Shown: positions 29,042 to 38,119, numbered from the stretch's first letter. The stretch is DNA of 64,000 nucleotides from Corynebacterium jeikeium (GCF_000738265.1 NZ_JFCQ01000029.1:124001-188000); one strand, 5' to 3'. Translations and numbers: made by a program. The notes: generated by a model from the letters alone, not told the origin.

Positions 29042-30553
29042 TTAGTTGGCGGCAGGTCGCAGAGCGGCGAAGAACATGGCGTCCGTGCCGTGGATATGGG
29101 GCCACAGCTGCACGAAAGGCGCAGTGCGGTCGGTATTTGTATCGGCCAGTTCGGGCAGAAACTCGGTGACATCCAGGATCTCCGCACCCGTGCGGGCGGC
29201 GATGGAGCGGACAACCTCGCTGGTCTCCTGCGGATGTGGCGAGCAGGTGGAGTAGATCACCACGCCGCCGGGCGCGGTTGCAGCCAGGGCGGAGGTCAGC
29301 AGCTCGCGCTGCAGGGTAACCAGAGGGGCAATGTCCTTGGGGTCCTTGTTCCACCTGGCTTCGGGGCGGCGGCGGAGGGCGCCTAGACCGGAACATGGTG
29401 CATCGACAAGCACGCGTGCGAAGCCCTGCTTGGAGGCGTCGAGTTCGCAGATGGCTTCCAGCTTGCGTCCGTCACCCACGTGCACGTTAACAGGCAGGTC
29501 GCGGACGGTCTGCTGGATGAGCTTGGCGCGGTGCTCGGCGATCTCGATCGCGTCGACCGTAGCCTGCTCCGACAGAGCGACCGATGCGATAAAGGCGGTC
29601 TTTCCCCCCGGGCCTGCGCATAGGTCCAACCAGCGAGCAGGCAGGTCAGCGGCCACGGGCACGCGGGTGGTAGCAAGGCCGATCAGCTGGGAGCCTTCGT
29701 CTTGCACGCTGGCCATGCCTTCGCGGACCGGGGCGATTTCCCCAGGTGCTCCGTCGTCCAGGTAGACGGCGTAGGGAGAGTACTTGCCCTCCGTGCCGCC
29801 GGTGATCAGTGCTAGCTCTTCGCCGCTGATCTGTCCTGGGCGGGCGGCCAGGTGCACGATTGGGCGCGCATCGTCGGCGGCCAGGGCACGCTCCAGCTCC
29901 ACACGACCGGAGTCCGTCGTCGGGTCCACGCCCAGCGCGTCCGCGAACACCTCCGCGATCCATTCCGGGTGCGCGTTGCGCAGCGCCAGTGCGCCCAGGG
30001 AATCTCCTGGAGCCACGCGCTCGACCCACTGCTCTGGCTTCTTGCGCGTCAGCGCGCGCAGCACGCCGTTGACAAATCCAGAGGCCTGGCCCGCGCCAAA
30101 GGCCTTCACCAGCTCCACCGAGGTATTCACGGCGGCGTGGTTCTCCACGCGCGTGCGCAGGATCTGGTAGGCGCCCAGGCGCAGAGCATCCAGAGCGACC
30201 GAGTCGATCTTCTGAACCTCGCGCCCGGCCGCGTCCGCGATGATCGCGTCCAGCAGCCCACGTGCCCGCAGCGTGCCATAGGTCAGCTCGGTCGCAAATG
30301 CGGCGTCACGACCCTTGATTCCGGCTTCCCGCAGCGCCTTCGGCAGCGCAAGATTGCCGAAAGCATCGTCGACGGTCACCGCTCGCAGGACCCCAAAGAC
30401 GACGTCCCGGACCTTGTCGCCCGATCCCTGGGAGCGGCTCTTGCGCTGCTTATGCGCGGGGCGACGTTGCTGGTAGCCCGTAGCGCGCGATGGCTTGTCC
30501 TTCTGTGTGTTGCCGCTGCGCGCCGACTCGGAACGAGACCTAAAACCTGCCAT
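29042..30553 (-). CDS. rsmB: 16S rRNA m5C967 methyltransferase RsmB
   Basis: A 503-residue protein: a basic low-complexity tail (first 45 residues), an NusB-like RNA-binding domain (about 46-190), and a Rossmann methyltransferase domain. The SAM motif DLCAGPGGKTAF is near 308. The two catalytic cysteines are in DAPCSGLG (about 383) and STCSPHPQE (about 433). It follows fmt by 18 bp, the common fmt-rsmB arrangement. Confidence 0.94.
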   Translation of the reverse strand: MAGFRSRSESARSGNTQKDKPSRATGYQQRRPAHKQRKSRSQGSGDKVRDVVFGVLRAVTVDDAFGNLALPKALREAGIKGRDAAFATELTYGTLRARGLLDAIIADAAGREVQKIDSVALDALRLGAYQILRTRVENHAAVNTSVELVKAFGAGQASGFVNGVLRALTRKKPEQWVERVAPGDSLGALALRNAHPEWIAEVFADALGVDPTTDSGRVELERALAADDARPIVHLAARPGQISGEELALITGGTEGKYSPYAVYLDDGAPGEIAPVREGMASVQDEGSQLIGLATTRVPVAADLPARWLDLCAGPGGKTAFIASVALSEQATVDAIEIAEHRAKLIQQTVRDLPVNVHVGDGRKLEAICELDASKQGFARVLVDAPCSGLGALRRRPEARWNKDPKDIAPLVTLQRELLTSALAATAPGGVVIYSTCSPHPQETSEVVRSIAARTGAEILDVTEFLPELADTNTDRTAPFVQLWPHIHGTDAMFFAALRPAAN

Positions 30554-30571
30554 GATCCTTGCGTACTTTCC

Positions 30572-31567
30572 CTAGTTGCTTTCCCGTGCGGGCTCTTGCC
30601 GCGCGCTAAACACGGGCTTCCCGGCCAGCAGCTCTTGTTGGCCACGTGCCCACGCCGCGGCCTCCATCATCTTCTTGCCCGGAGGTTGGATGCGGGTGAT
30701 CTCTAGCGCGTCGGTCCCGGTGCCGACGAATACCTTTTTTGTTGACGCCCACATTTCCCCAGCGCCCAATCCAGTGACCTCGTTCGGGTCGGCTGGCAAC
30801 AGCATGCCGATCTTGAAGCGCTGGCCGTCCAAGAGGGTCCACGCGCCCGGAGCTGGGGTGTGCGCGCGGGCAACTCGCTGGATGACTTCGGCGGGCTGGG
30901 ACCAATCGATCTGCGCGTCGGCGGAGTGGATTTTCGGCGCGTGGGTGGCTTCTGCCTCGTCCTGCGGGGTCAGTTCGACCGTGCCCGCCTCCATGGCGAC
31001 GAGGGTATCGGCCAGCAGTTCGCGGCCGGAATACGTCAGGCTAGCCAGCAGGTCGTCGGCGGTATCCTCCACGGCGATGGGCTGGGTGAGCTGTGCGGCG
31101 ACCGGGCCCGTATCCAGGCCTTGCTCGATGCGGAAGATGGAAGCGCCGGTGGTCTCATCGCCCGCTGCCAGGGCGGCCTGTACCGGGGCGGCACCGCGCC
31201 ACCGGGGTAGCAGTGAATAGTGAAGATTGACCCAGCCGTGTGCAAAAACGTCCAGGATGTCGGCGGGGATCAGGTTGCCGTAGGCGACGACGGCGCAGGC
31301 GCGCACTCCGTCCGCGGCCAGTTCGGACAGCACTGCCCTAGCCTCATCGCCGGACTCGGTGCCGCCCTTCAGGCTGGGCCATTTGTACGTCGGGATGGCG
31401 GCCTTCTCCGCGACTTCCGCGACCTTGGACGGGTGCAGGGTGCGGCCGCGGCCACGCTTGGCGTCCGGCTGAGTGATCACCGCGACCACCTCGAGGCGCT
31501 CGTCGGCGATGAGGTGCTCGAGGGCTACGGCAGCGGGTTCCGGGGTTCCGGCGAAGACGACTTTCAC
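30572..31567 (-). CDS. fmt: Methionyl-tRNA formyltransferase
   Basis: A 331-residue enzyme that formylates initiator Met-tRNA. The GTG at 31567 overlaps the def stop as GTGA and gives the family N-terminus VKVVFAGTPEPAAVAL. A GTG four codons upstream is less likely. Motifs are AYGNLIPADILD (catalytic Asn and folate site) and NLHYSLLPRWRGAAPVQ (catalytic His), with Asp in EQGLDTGPV. The smaller C-terminal domain binds tRNA. It is paired with def, which removes the formyl group after translation. Confidence 0.95.
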   Translation of the reverse strand: MKVVFAGTPEPAAVALEHLIADERLEVVAVITQPDAKRGRGRTLHPSKVAEVAEKAAIPTYKWPSLKGGTESGDEARAVLSELAADGVRACAVVAYGNLIPADILDVFAHGWVNLHYSLLPRWRGAAPVQAALAAGDETTGASIFRIEQGLDTGPVAAQLTQPIAVEDTADDLLASLTYSGRELLADTLVAMEAGTVELTPQDEAEATHAPKIHSADAQIDWSQPAEVIQRVARAHTPAPGAWTLLDGQRFKIGMLLPADPNEVTGLGAGEMWASTKKVFVGTGTDALEITRIQPPGKKMMEAAAWARGQQELLAGKPVFSARQEPARESN

Positions 31568-32070
31568 TGCTTGAACCACTCCGATTCGCGGATCTGGCGC
31601 ATTGCCTCTCGGCGCTGTTCGGTGGACAGGTGCTCAATGAAAAGCACTCCGTCCAGGTGATCCGTTTCGTGCTGCACGCAGCGAGCCATCAGGTCAGTGA
31701 CCTCGCGGTCGACTTCTTCCCCATCCACGGTGGTGCCGCGCAGGCGCACGCGCAGTGCGCGGGTGACATCCCCGTGGACGTCCGGGATGGAAAGGCAGCC
31801 TTCACCACCGGTTTCGGTTTCCTCCCCCACGGCCTCCCAGGTGGGGTTGATGATGTGCCCACGATCCCCGTCACAGTCGTAGACGAAAATGCGACGAGTG
31901 ATGCCAATCTGGTTGGCGGCCAGTCCCACCCCGCCGTAGTGATCCATGGTTTCCAGCATGTCTTCCACGAGCCGTCGGGTGCTCGCGTCCTGGATCTGTT
32001 CTTGTTTCATAGGATCTGCAACGGTCTTAAGTACCGGATCCCCGAAGTAGCGCATGTTTAGCACGGTCAT
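31564..32070 (-). CDS. def: Peptide deformylase
   Basis: A 168-residue metalloenzyme that removes N-formyl groups from nascent proteins. All three motifs are intact: GVGLAANQ at 47-54, EGCLS at 90-94 (metal Cys), and HETDH at 134-138 (two metal His and catalytic Glu). It lies 11 bp downstream of priA and overlaps fmt by four bases, forming the priA-def-fmt-rsmB unit. Confidence 0.97.
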   Translation of the reverse strand: MTVLNMRYFGDPVLKTVADPMKQEQIQDASTRRLVEDMLETMDHYGGVGLAANQIGITRRIFVYDCDGDRGHIINPTWEAVGEETETGGEGCLSIPDVHGDVTRALRVRLRGTTVDGEEVDREVTDLMARCVQHETDHLDGVLFIEHLSTEQRREAMRQIRESEWFKQ

Positions 32071-32081
32071 GGTTATCCACC

Positions 32082-34145
32082 CTAACCGATACGCACGGGA
32101 TCCATGACAACGCGTAACGCGTCCGGCTGGGGTCCACGACCGCTGCGGTGAATCGTGCGCACGGACTGTGCCCGGCGCAGCGCCTGCCCCAGTTCTGCTT
32201 GATGCTCGGCCGGTACCCGCACCAGCAGGCGCCGTGCGGACTGTCGGGCTTGGGGATCGTGGCTATCGATGCCTGCGGGCAGCCGCACTCCCTGGGGCAA
32301 TTCCACTGGACCCAGAGTCTCGGCGCCTTCCGGCAGCTCCCATCCGGCCTCCAGGTTCTCGATGGAGGCGACGGTGCCGTCGATCGCGGCCACACTATAG
32401 GCCGGCGGGAAGGCCGCTTCGGCGCGGTGGGCCAACTCCGCTCGGGCGGAACCCACCGGATCCCACCGAATGAGCTGCTGGGCCGTGGGTAGGTTCGCAG
32501 CCCCGGCGAAGATGACCTTTCCGCCTTCGGTGCGCGGAGCCACCAGCGCGGCCGCCTCCATCCAATGGCGTAGCGCAGTTTCCGCCGCCCGCAGATCTTG
32601 CCTTCCAAGCAGGATCCAAGGATCCACCAGAACCGCCGAACCGTACAGCCCGCCGTCCACCGTCGGCTCGGCGCCGGGGGTGGCAACGACTATGCTCTTG
32701 CGCAGCCTCACCTGATCGACCACGTTCTTGCCGCCGCTGGCGATGATCGGGATGCCGGGGAATGCTCGCCCCAGCTCCTCCACTGTCCTGTCGTGGCCGA
32801 CCACCGCCAGGCGCACGCTATGGTTACCGCAGCTGGAGCATGTAAATAGCCCTGCGGTCTGCCCACACCACCGGCACCTCGGCGGCGCGGCCTCGGCACT
32901 CGTAGGCAGCTCCAGGGGGCCGTTGCAGTGCCGGCACCTCGCCGGGGCACGGCATTTCGCGCAGCTCAACGCCGGGGCGTATCCCCGCCGGGGTACCTGC
33001 ACCAGTGCGGGCACGTTGCGCTCCATGCACTCGCGGATCGCCTCGAAGGCCATGGAGGGAATCCGCGCGCCCGGGGCATGCAGCTCCCTCTCGGTTGCCC
33101 CGTCGGTCTCCCCCAGCCCGCGGATCCACGGCATGGCCTCCCGCAGTACCTCCGGCAGCGGCGCCAGCGGGTACACCAGCTTCCTATCCACCCACTGCTG
33201 CACCTCTGCCGAGCGATGCACCCCGGCAATCAGCAGTCCCGAACCGGAGTGTTCGGCGTGCAGCGCTAGGGCTTCCCGCGCATGGATATAAGGCGCGCGC
33301 GGATCCACCAGGTTGTCGTCGGACTCCCCCACCAGCACCATCAGCCGTGGTTTCACCATTGGCAGCAGCGCCGCCGAGCGCGTACCCACCACCACGCGCG
33401 CCTGCCCGGCCAGCACCGAAAGGTACCGGCGGTACCGGGCGTTCGGGCCTATGGACGCCGTCATCTCCAGCACCTGTGCCGGGTTCATATGCTCTTTCAG
33501 GCCTGCTACCAGGCGATCTACCAGGCGCTGGTTGGGCGCTACCACCAGCACACTGCCGTCCGTATTCCAGGCCACGGCGGCTGCCACGGCCGCGATGAGC
33601 GTGGGGATGTCGCTGCCTGGGGGCGTCAACAGGCAAGAACGAGCAGGCTTTCCCGCGACGAGCGCGGATAGAAACGCCGTTCCGTGCGTATAGGGGGCAA
33701 GGGCGGTCTCGGCTGCCGCGTAGGACTGCGTGGCGGCCTCTTCGACGGACTGCAGCTTGGCACCCAGATCCTCCCAAGCCGCACCGTCCGCGAATAGCCC
33801 GGAGGCTTCGGCCGAGGCGTGGCGCGAAGGCACAACCGAACGCAGAATGTCGGAGCGCACCCCGGCGTAGCGATCGGCCAGGGTATTGACGAGCTCCCAC
33901 AGTGGTTTCGGCAGCACGCGGATAGGGCTGATCACGCGTTCTAGCGGGCGCAGCTGACCGGGATGGTCACTGCGTCGACGACGTTCGATGAGGAAGGCAT
34001 CGACCAGTCGGCCGGAAAAACGAACGCGGACGCGCACACCCGGCTGGGCGTGGGCGTCCATGTCCTCGGGGACGGCGTAGTCGAAGAGCCGGTCGAGGTG
34101 CGGCACGCCCAGCAGCGGCAAGACGCGAGCGACGGGCTGTTCCAC
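32082..34145 (-). CDS. priA: PriA-family primosomal protein lacking helicase motifs
   Basis: A 687-residue protein that aligns in layout with PriA: an N-terminal 3'-DNA-binding domain (ARVLPLLGVPHLDRLFDY), a degenerate helicase core, and an eight-cysteine zinc region between about 391 and 440 (CAKC, CRHC, CRWCG, CSSCG). Where the Walker A loop should be there is TPPGSDIPT, with no GKT. The Walker B DEEH position reads VGESDDN. It therefore probably cannot hydrolyse ATP, a known trait of actinobacterial PriA, and would act in replication restart by binding DNA and partner proteins. Confidence 0.9.
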   Translation of the reverse strand: MEQPVARVLPLLGVPHLDRLFDYAVPEDMDAHAQPGVRVRVRFSGRLVDAFLIERRRRSDHPGQLRPLERVISPIRVLPKPLWELVNTLADRYAGVRSDILRSVVPSRHASAEASGLFADGAAWEDLGAKLQSVEEAATQSYAAAETALAPYTHGTAFLSALVAGKPARSCLLTPPGSDIPTLIAAVAAAVAWNTDGSVLVVAPNQRLVDRLVAGLKEHMNPAQVLEMTASIGPNARYRRYLSVLAGQARVVVGTRSAALLPMVKPRLMVLVGESDDNLVDPRAPYIHAREALALHAEHSGSGLLIAGVHRSAEVQQWVDRKLVYPLAPLPEVLREAMPWIRGLGETDGATERELHAPGARIPSMAFEAIRECMERNVPALVQVPRRGYAPALSCAKCRAPARCRHCNGPLELPTSAEAAPPRCRWCGQTAGLFTCSSCGNHSVRLAVVGHDRTVEELGRAFPGIPIIASGGKNVVDQVRLRKSIVVATPGAEPTVDGGLYGSAVLVDPWILLGRQDLRAAETALRHWMEAAALVAPRTEGGKVIFAGAANLPTAQQLIRWDPVGSARAELAHRAEAAFPPAYSVAAIDGTVASIENLEAGWELPEGAETLGPVELPQGVRLPAGIDSHDPQARQSARRLLVRVPAEHQAELGQALRRAQSVRTIHRSGRGPQPDALRVVMDPVRIG

Positions 34146-34175
34146 AGTGCCTTTATACCCCTTTCACGGCGGGCG

Positions 34176-35399
34176 TTATTTCGCTGCGATGGCCTTCTGC
34201 AGTGCCTCTACCCGATCGGTGCGCTCCCACGGCAGATCCAGGTCGGTACGGCCAAAGTGGCCGTAAGCGCTGGTCTGGGCGTAGATCGGGCGCTTCAGGT
34301 CGAGTTCCTGCAGGATCGCGGCGGGGCGTAGGTCGAATACTTCGAGTACGGCGGCCTGGATGTCCTCCACCGGGGCCTTTTCCGTGCCGAAGGTTTCAAC
34401 GTACAGGCCAACCGGGGTGGCGCGGCCGATGGCGTAAGCGACCTGCACCTCGGCGCGGTCGGCCAGGCCCGCGGCGACGATGTTCTTGGCTACCCAGCGC
34501 ATGGCGTAGGCGGCGGAGCGGTCGACCTTGCTCGGGTCCTTGCCGGAGAATGCACCACCGCCGTGGCGAGCCATCCCGCCGTAGGTGTCGACGATGATCT
34601 TGCGTCCGGTCAGGCCCGCGTCCCCCATCGGACCGCCCAGCACGAAGGAACCGGAGGGGTTGACCAGCAGCGTGTAGTCGGTGTCGGCCAGGTTGCCGCT
34701 GAGTCCCGCCTCGTCCAGAACGTACTGCACAACATGGGTGCGGATCTGCTCGTGCAGCCACTCTTGCTCAATTCCGCCGTCGTGCTGGGTGGAGACGACG
34801 ACGGTATCCAGGCGCACCGGGGTGCCTTCCGCGTCATAGGCGAAGGTCACCTGGGTCTTGCCATCGGGGCGCAGGTGGGGAACGATTCCCTTCTTGCGCA
34901 CCTCGGTGAGGCGACGCGACAGGCGGTGGGCCAGGGCGATGGGCAGCGGCATGTACTCCGGGGTCTCGTTGGTAGCGTAGCCGAACATCAGGCCTTGGTC
35001 GCCGGCGCCCAGGCGGTCGATCTCGTCCAGCTCGGTGCCGCCCTCCGCATCGTGGGAGCGGTGTTCCAGGGCGGTATCCACGCCCTGAGCGATTTCCTGC
35101 GACTGCTCGCCGATGGCCACGCTGACACCACAGGTGGAGCCGTCGAAGCCCATGTCGGAGCTGTTGAAACCGATCTCCAGCAGCGTCTTGCGCACCAGCG
35201 CGGGGATCTCCACGTAGGTGGTGGTGCGGATCTCGCCGACGACGTGCACCAGGCCGGTGGTGACGACGGTCTCTACCGCCACGCGCGCCTCGGGGTCTTT
35301 GGCTAGAAGTGCGTCGAGGATCTTGTCGGAGATCGCGTCGCAGATCTTGTCGGGGTGCCCTTCGGTGACGGATTCGCTGCTAAATAGGCGCAAAGACAC
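34176..35399 (-). CDS. metK: S-adenosylmethionine synthetase
   Basis: A 407-residue enzyme making S-adenosylmethionine from methionine and ATP. The GTG at 35399 begins [21 protein letters not shown] and is preceded by AAGGAAA. Upstream codons encode a hydrophilic stretch unlike the family. Motifs are [24 protein letters not shown] and [18 protein letters not shown]. Its promoter region carries a McbR-type operator, so repression by the sulfur regulator McbR is likely. It precedes priA by 30 bp. Confidence 0.97.
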   Translation of the reverse strand: MSLRLFSSESVTEGHPDKICDAISDKILDALLAKDPEARVAVETVVTTGLVHVVGEIRTTTYVEIPALVRKTLLEIGFNSSDMGFDGSTCGVSVAIGEQSQEIAQGVDTALEHRSHDAEGGTELDEIDRLGAGDQGLMFGYATNETPEYMPLPIALAHRLSRRLTEVRKKGIVPHLRPDGKTQVTFAYDAEGTPVRLDTVVVSTQHDGGIEQEWLHEQIRTHVVQYVLDEAGLSGNLADTDYTLLVNPSGSFVLGGPMGDAGLTGRKIIVDTYGGMARHGGGAFSGKDPSKVDRSAAYAMRWVAKNIVAAGLADRAEVQVAYAIGRATPVGLYVETFGTEKAPVEDIQAAVLEVFDLRPAAILQELDLKRPIYAQTSAYGHFGRTDLDLPWERTDRVEALQKAIAAK

Positions 35400-35426
35400 G
35401 TGGATTTTTCCTTTTGTGTGGTCTTG

Positions 35427-35440
35427 ACGGCGGTTGCCGT
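35427..35440 (+). other. Hairpin in the metK leader
   Basis: ACGGC-GGTT-GCCGT forms a perfect 5-bp stem. On the plus strand it is followed by TTTTATTT, so it looks like a terminator for antisense transcription rather than for coaBC or metK. In the metK mRNA it would be a stem about 30 nt upstream of the start codon. Confidence 0.4.
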
Positions 35441-35457
35441 TTTTATTTAATGGACAC

Positions 35458-35487
35458 ATACTAGACCAAGCTGTCTGTATTTGTCAC
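35458..35487 (-). promoter_or_regulatory. Candidate metK promoter
   Basis: On the minus strand GTGACA (35487-35482) and TAGTAT (35463-35458) are 18 bp apart. Transcription would start near 35450, giving a leader of about 50 nt. The spacer and the edge of the -10 element hold the McbR-type operator. Confidence 0.5.
35462..35477. promoter_or_regulatory. McbR-type operator
   Basis: TAGAC-CAAGCT-GTCTG matches 9 of the 10 fixed bases of the corynebacterial McbR site TAGAC-N6-GTCTA. It overlaps the metK promoter spacer and -10 box. In C. glutamicum metK belongs to the McbR regulon, whose effector is S-adenosylhomocysteine (established knowledge). Confidence 0.72.
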
Positions 35488-35496
35488 GTAGCCGGT

Positions 35497-36753
35497 CTAG
35501 TTAGTCTCGCACACGGCCTTCCAGATGGCGGCAGCGACCCTCGTCTTGGGCCCCTGGGGAACCTCGATCACCTCGCCGCCCGGGCGCAAGATCCACCCCG
35601 CGCTATCGGGTTGCCCGAATACCTTGCCCTCGCCCACCGCGTTGCACATGAGCAGGTCACAGCCCTTCTTCTCAAGTTTCTTGCGGGCAAAATCCAGCGG
35701 TGTGCTATCCGCATCGCCTGTCTCCGCGGCAAAACCCACGATCTTTGTTGTGGACGCCACGTCTCCCCGGCTACGGGCCTCCACCACGCCGGCAAGGATG
35801 TCTGGGTTCTCGGTCAGATGAACTGTCGTCAGGTCCGCGTCGGAACCCTTCTTCATCTTCGACTCGGCGACCTCTGCAGGGCGATAGTCGGCCACCGCGG
35901 CGGCCATGACAACTACATCCGCAGTGCGCGCGTGTTCCATGACCGCGGCTTGCATTTGGCGGGCGGTCTTCACCCGCACGACCTCCGCCCCGCAAGGGGT
36001 AGGCAGGTTCTCCGTCACCCCCGCGACAAGGGTGACGCGAGCGCCGCGCTGCGCTGCCACCTCCGCCAGCGCGTAGCCCTGGCGTCCACTAGAGGCATTA
36101 CCGAGGTAACGCACCGGATCCAACGGCTCGTGGGTGCCACCGGCGCTGATGACCACCCGCTTGCCCTCCAGGTCGCGGCTGAACGCAGTACGATCTCCCA
36201 ACACGGTGAGCGCCAACTGGCCGATCTGCTCTGGCTCTGGCAGCCTTCCTGGACCGCTATCCGTTCCGGTCAGGCGGCCATGGGCGGGTTCCAGGACGGT
36301 GATCCCGTGCCGACGCAACGTGGCGACGTTATCTACGGTGGCGGGATTCTCCCACATCTCAGTGTGCATAGCGGGCGCGAGCACCACCGGACATGTGGCG
36401 ACTAGACAGCTAGCGGTAAGCAGGTCATCCGCACGCCCGTGCGCGATACGCGCCATGAGGTCAGCAGTGGCGGGCGCTACGACGATCAAGTCTGCCTCTT
36501 GGCCAAGGCGTACGTGCTGGACCTCGTCGACGGCGTCAAAAACCTCGGTGGCGACAGGTTGACCCGATAGAGCCTCAAAGGTCGCAGCACCGACGAAGTT
36601 CAGCGCCGAGCGAGTGGGAATAACGCGCACCTGGTGGCCCTGCTCGGTGAAGTAGCGGACCAGGTGAGCGGCCTTATATGCAGCAATGCCGCCCCCTACG
36701 CCGATAACGACGCGGAGCGGCTGTGTGCTTTCTTCAGCTGATGCAACGTTCAC
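35497..36753 (-). CDS. coaBC: Bifunctional CoaBC (phosphopantothenoylcysteine synthetase/decarboxylase)
   Basis: A 418-residue coenzyme A biosynthesis enzyme. The N-terminal FMN-dependent decarboxylase (about 1-190) shows GVGGGIAAYKAAHLVR and APAMHTEMW. The C-terminal synthetase shows ISAGGTHEPLDPVRYLGNASSGRQGYALAE. It follows rpoZ by 20 bp in the mihF-gmk-rpoZ-coaBC cluster. The stop is about 100 bp upstream of metK and no clear minus-strand terminator lies between. Confidence 0.95.
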   Translation of the reverse strand: MNVASAEESTQPLRVVIGVGGGIAAYKAAHLVRYFTEQGHQVRVIPTRSALNFVGAATFEALSGQPVATEVFDAVDEVQHVRLGQEADLIVVAPATADLMARIAHGRADDLLTASCLVATCPVVLAPAMHTEMWENPATVDNVATLRRHGITVLEPAHGRLTGTDSGPGRLPEPEQIGQLALTVLGDRTAFSRDLEGKRVVISAGGTHEPLDPVRYLGNASSGRQGYALAEVAAQRGARVTLVAGVTENLPTPCGAEVVRVKTARQMQAAVMEHARTADVVVMAAAVADYRPAEVAESKMKKGSDADLTTVHLTENPDILAGVVEARSRGDVASTTKIVGFAAETGDADSTPLDFARKKLEKKGCDLLMCNAVGEGKVFGQPDSAGWILRPGGEVIEVPQGPKTRVAAAIWKAVCETN

Positions 36754-36773
36754 AACGACTCAGCCTAGCTGGT

Positions 36774-37064
36774 TTAACCCTCGGTGTGTTCCAACAGATC
36801 CCGATTGATCTCGCGCAGGGCGATAGACAGGGGCTTCTCGTGAACGTCCGGAGTAACCAGGGGACCAACGAACTCGAACACGCCCTCATCGACAGTCTGG
36901 AAGTAGTCGTTGATCTGGCGAGCACGCTTAGCTGCGAAGATGACCAAGGCGTACTTAGAGGAGACCTTCGTCAGCAGCTCGTCGATGGGTGGATTGGTGA
37001 TGCCCACAGGAGGATCGAATACGGTCTCGTTCGCATTCACGTCCTGATTTTCCACGGTATGCAC
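36774..37064 (-). CDS. rpoZ: RNA polymerase omega subunit
   Basis: A 96-residue subunit that stabilises the beta' subunit. The omega core runs from [20 protein letters not shown] to AKRARQIND, with the conserved [16 protein letters not shown] segment at about 35-50. It is located between gmk and coaBC, the near-universal neighbours. It follows gmk by 30 bp. Confidence 0.96.
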   Translation of the reverse strand: MHTVENQDVNANETVFDPPVGITNPPIDELLTKVSSKYALVIFAAKRARQINDYFQTVDEGVFEFVGPLVTPDVHEKPLSIALREINRDLLEHTEG

Positions 37065-37094
37065 CTTCTTTGGTGGGTTGTTTGATTATGCGGG

Positions 37095-37670
37095 TTAGTT
37101 CTCTGGCTTAAGGAGGCTACTGATGGCGGCGACGGCCTGGTTCACGTCGTCGTTGACCACCACATGGTCGAACTCCGACTGCGAAGCCATCTCCACCTTT
37201 GCTGTCTGCAGACGGCGCTGGATAACTTCCTCGGTTTCCGTGCCACGGCCAGTCAGTCGTTCCACCAGCGCCTCCCAGGATGGTGGCGCCAGGAAAACCG
37301 TCTGCACCTCCGGCAGCAGCTTTTTAACGTTGCGGGCGCCCTCCAGGTCAACCTCGACCAGTACGGGGCGGGATTCCGCTAGAGCGTCCTCGATGGGCTG
37401 ACGGGGCGTGCCAGAGAGCTGCAGTCCGCCGTGAATCTCTGCCCATTCCAGCATTTTGCCGGCGGCGATGTTCTGCTCGAACTGCTCACGGGTGACGTAG
37501 ATGTAGTCCTCACCGTCTACCTCCCCTGGCCGGGGATCGCGAGTCGTCATAGACACACTGAAGAACAGATCGGGAACATCACTGCGTAGCCGACGCACGA
37601 CGGTGGACTTCCCCACCGCCGACGGACCTGCAAGTACGACGATCCGTCCGCTATTCAGGTCCTGGCTCAA
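37095..37670 (-). CDS. gmk: Guanylate kinase
   Basis: A 191-residue enzyme that phosphorylates GMP to GDP. The P-loop is GPSAVGKS at 15-22, and the GMP-binding segment [17 protein letters not shown] follows. The start is TTG, 2 bp after the mihF stop, with GAGG at about eight bases. No ATG or GTG upstream of the P-loop has a usable ribosome site. Tight spacing to mihF suggests coupling. Confidence 0.95.
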   Translation of the reverse strand: MSQDLNSGRIVVLAGPSAVGKSTVVRRLRSDVPDLFFSVSMTTRDPRPGEVDGEDYIYVTREQFEQNIAAGKMLEWAEIHGGLQLSGTPRQPIEDALAESRPVLVEVDLEGARNVKKLLPEVQTVFLAPPSWEALVERLTGRGTETEEVIQRRLQTAKVEMASQSEFDHVVVNDDVNQAVAAISSLLKPEN

Positions 37671-37672
37671 AG

Positions 37673-37993
37673 CTATGCCTCGAAGCCGAAGTGCTCCAGC
37701 AGAGCGCGACGCTGACGGTCACCCAGGCCGCGGATGCGACGGGTCTCTGCGATCTCCAGCTGCTCCATGATCTCCTTGGCCTTAACCTTGCCAACCTTCG
37801 GCAGGGAAACCAGCAGAGCAGAGACCTTCATCTTGCCCAGGGTCTCGTCGGTCTCAGCGTCCTTCAGGACCTGCTTCAGGTCGGTGCCGCCACGCTTCAG
37901 CTTCTCGCGCAGTTCTGCGCGTGCCTTGCGTGCCTCTGCTGCCTTCTTCAGCGCTTCTGCTCGCTGCTCATCGGTCAACTGGGGAAGTGCCAC
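37673..37993 (-). CDS. mihF: Actinobacterial integration host factor MihF
   Basis: A 106-residue nucleoid-associated DNA-binding protein. The sequence [17 protein letters not shown], the helical [21 protein letters not shown] and the helix-two-turn-helix [17 protein letters not shown]...[17 protein letters not shown] are characteristic of mycobacterial and corynebacterial IHF, which is unrelated to the E. coli IHF fold. The GTG at 37993 follows GGAGG at about six bases. The frame is open upstream but without homology. The leader carries a terminator-like hairpin. Confidence 0.95.
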   Translation of the reverse strand: MALPQLTDEQRAEALKKAAEARKARAELREKLKRGGTDLKQVLKDAETDETLGKMKVSALLVSLPKVGKVKAKEIMEQLEIAETRRIRGLGDRQRRALLEHFGFEA

Positions 37994-38017
37994 GGGTGCC
38001 TCCGTATGTAATGCTCG

Positions 38018-38050
38018 TAAAAAAATGAAAATTATCTGGTCAAAAACCAG
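38018..38050 (-). terminator. Terminator-like hairpin in the mihF leader
   Basis: On the minus strand CTGGT-TTTTG-ACCAG (38050-38036) is followed by a tract rich in U (ATAATTTTCATTTTTTT, 38035-38019). It lies about 25 nt upstream of the mihF GTG and downstream of the candidate mihF promoter. It could be a leader attenuator, or the end of pyr-operon transcription. Confidence 0.42.
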
Positions 38051-38089
38051 CATGCTGTGGGTCCGAAAGGGTACGCCAAGCACCGCTGG

Positions 38090-38119
38090 ATATTAAATTG
38101 TCTCGGTCTAATATGCCAA
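38090..38119 (-). promoter_or_regulatory. Candidate mihF promoter
   Basis: On the minus strand TTGGCA (38119-38114) and TAATAT (38095-38090) are separated by 18 bp, a good sigma-70-type match. The start would be near 38083, giving a leader of about 90 nt. It is flanked by the inverted repeat CTCGGT/ACCGAG (38102-38107 and 38128-38133). Confidence 0.55.

Noticed and set aside
35400-35496. SAM riboswitch upstream of metK
   Set aside because: The leader is only about 50 nt from the predicted start and holds one short hairpin, too small for any known SAM aptamer. A McbR operator accounts for control.
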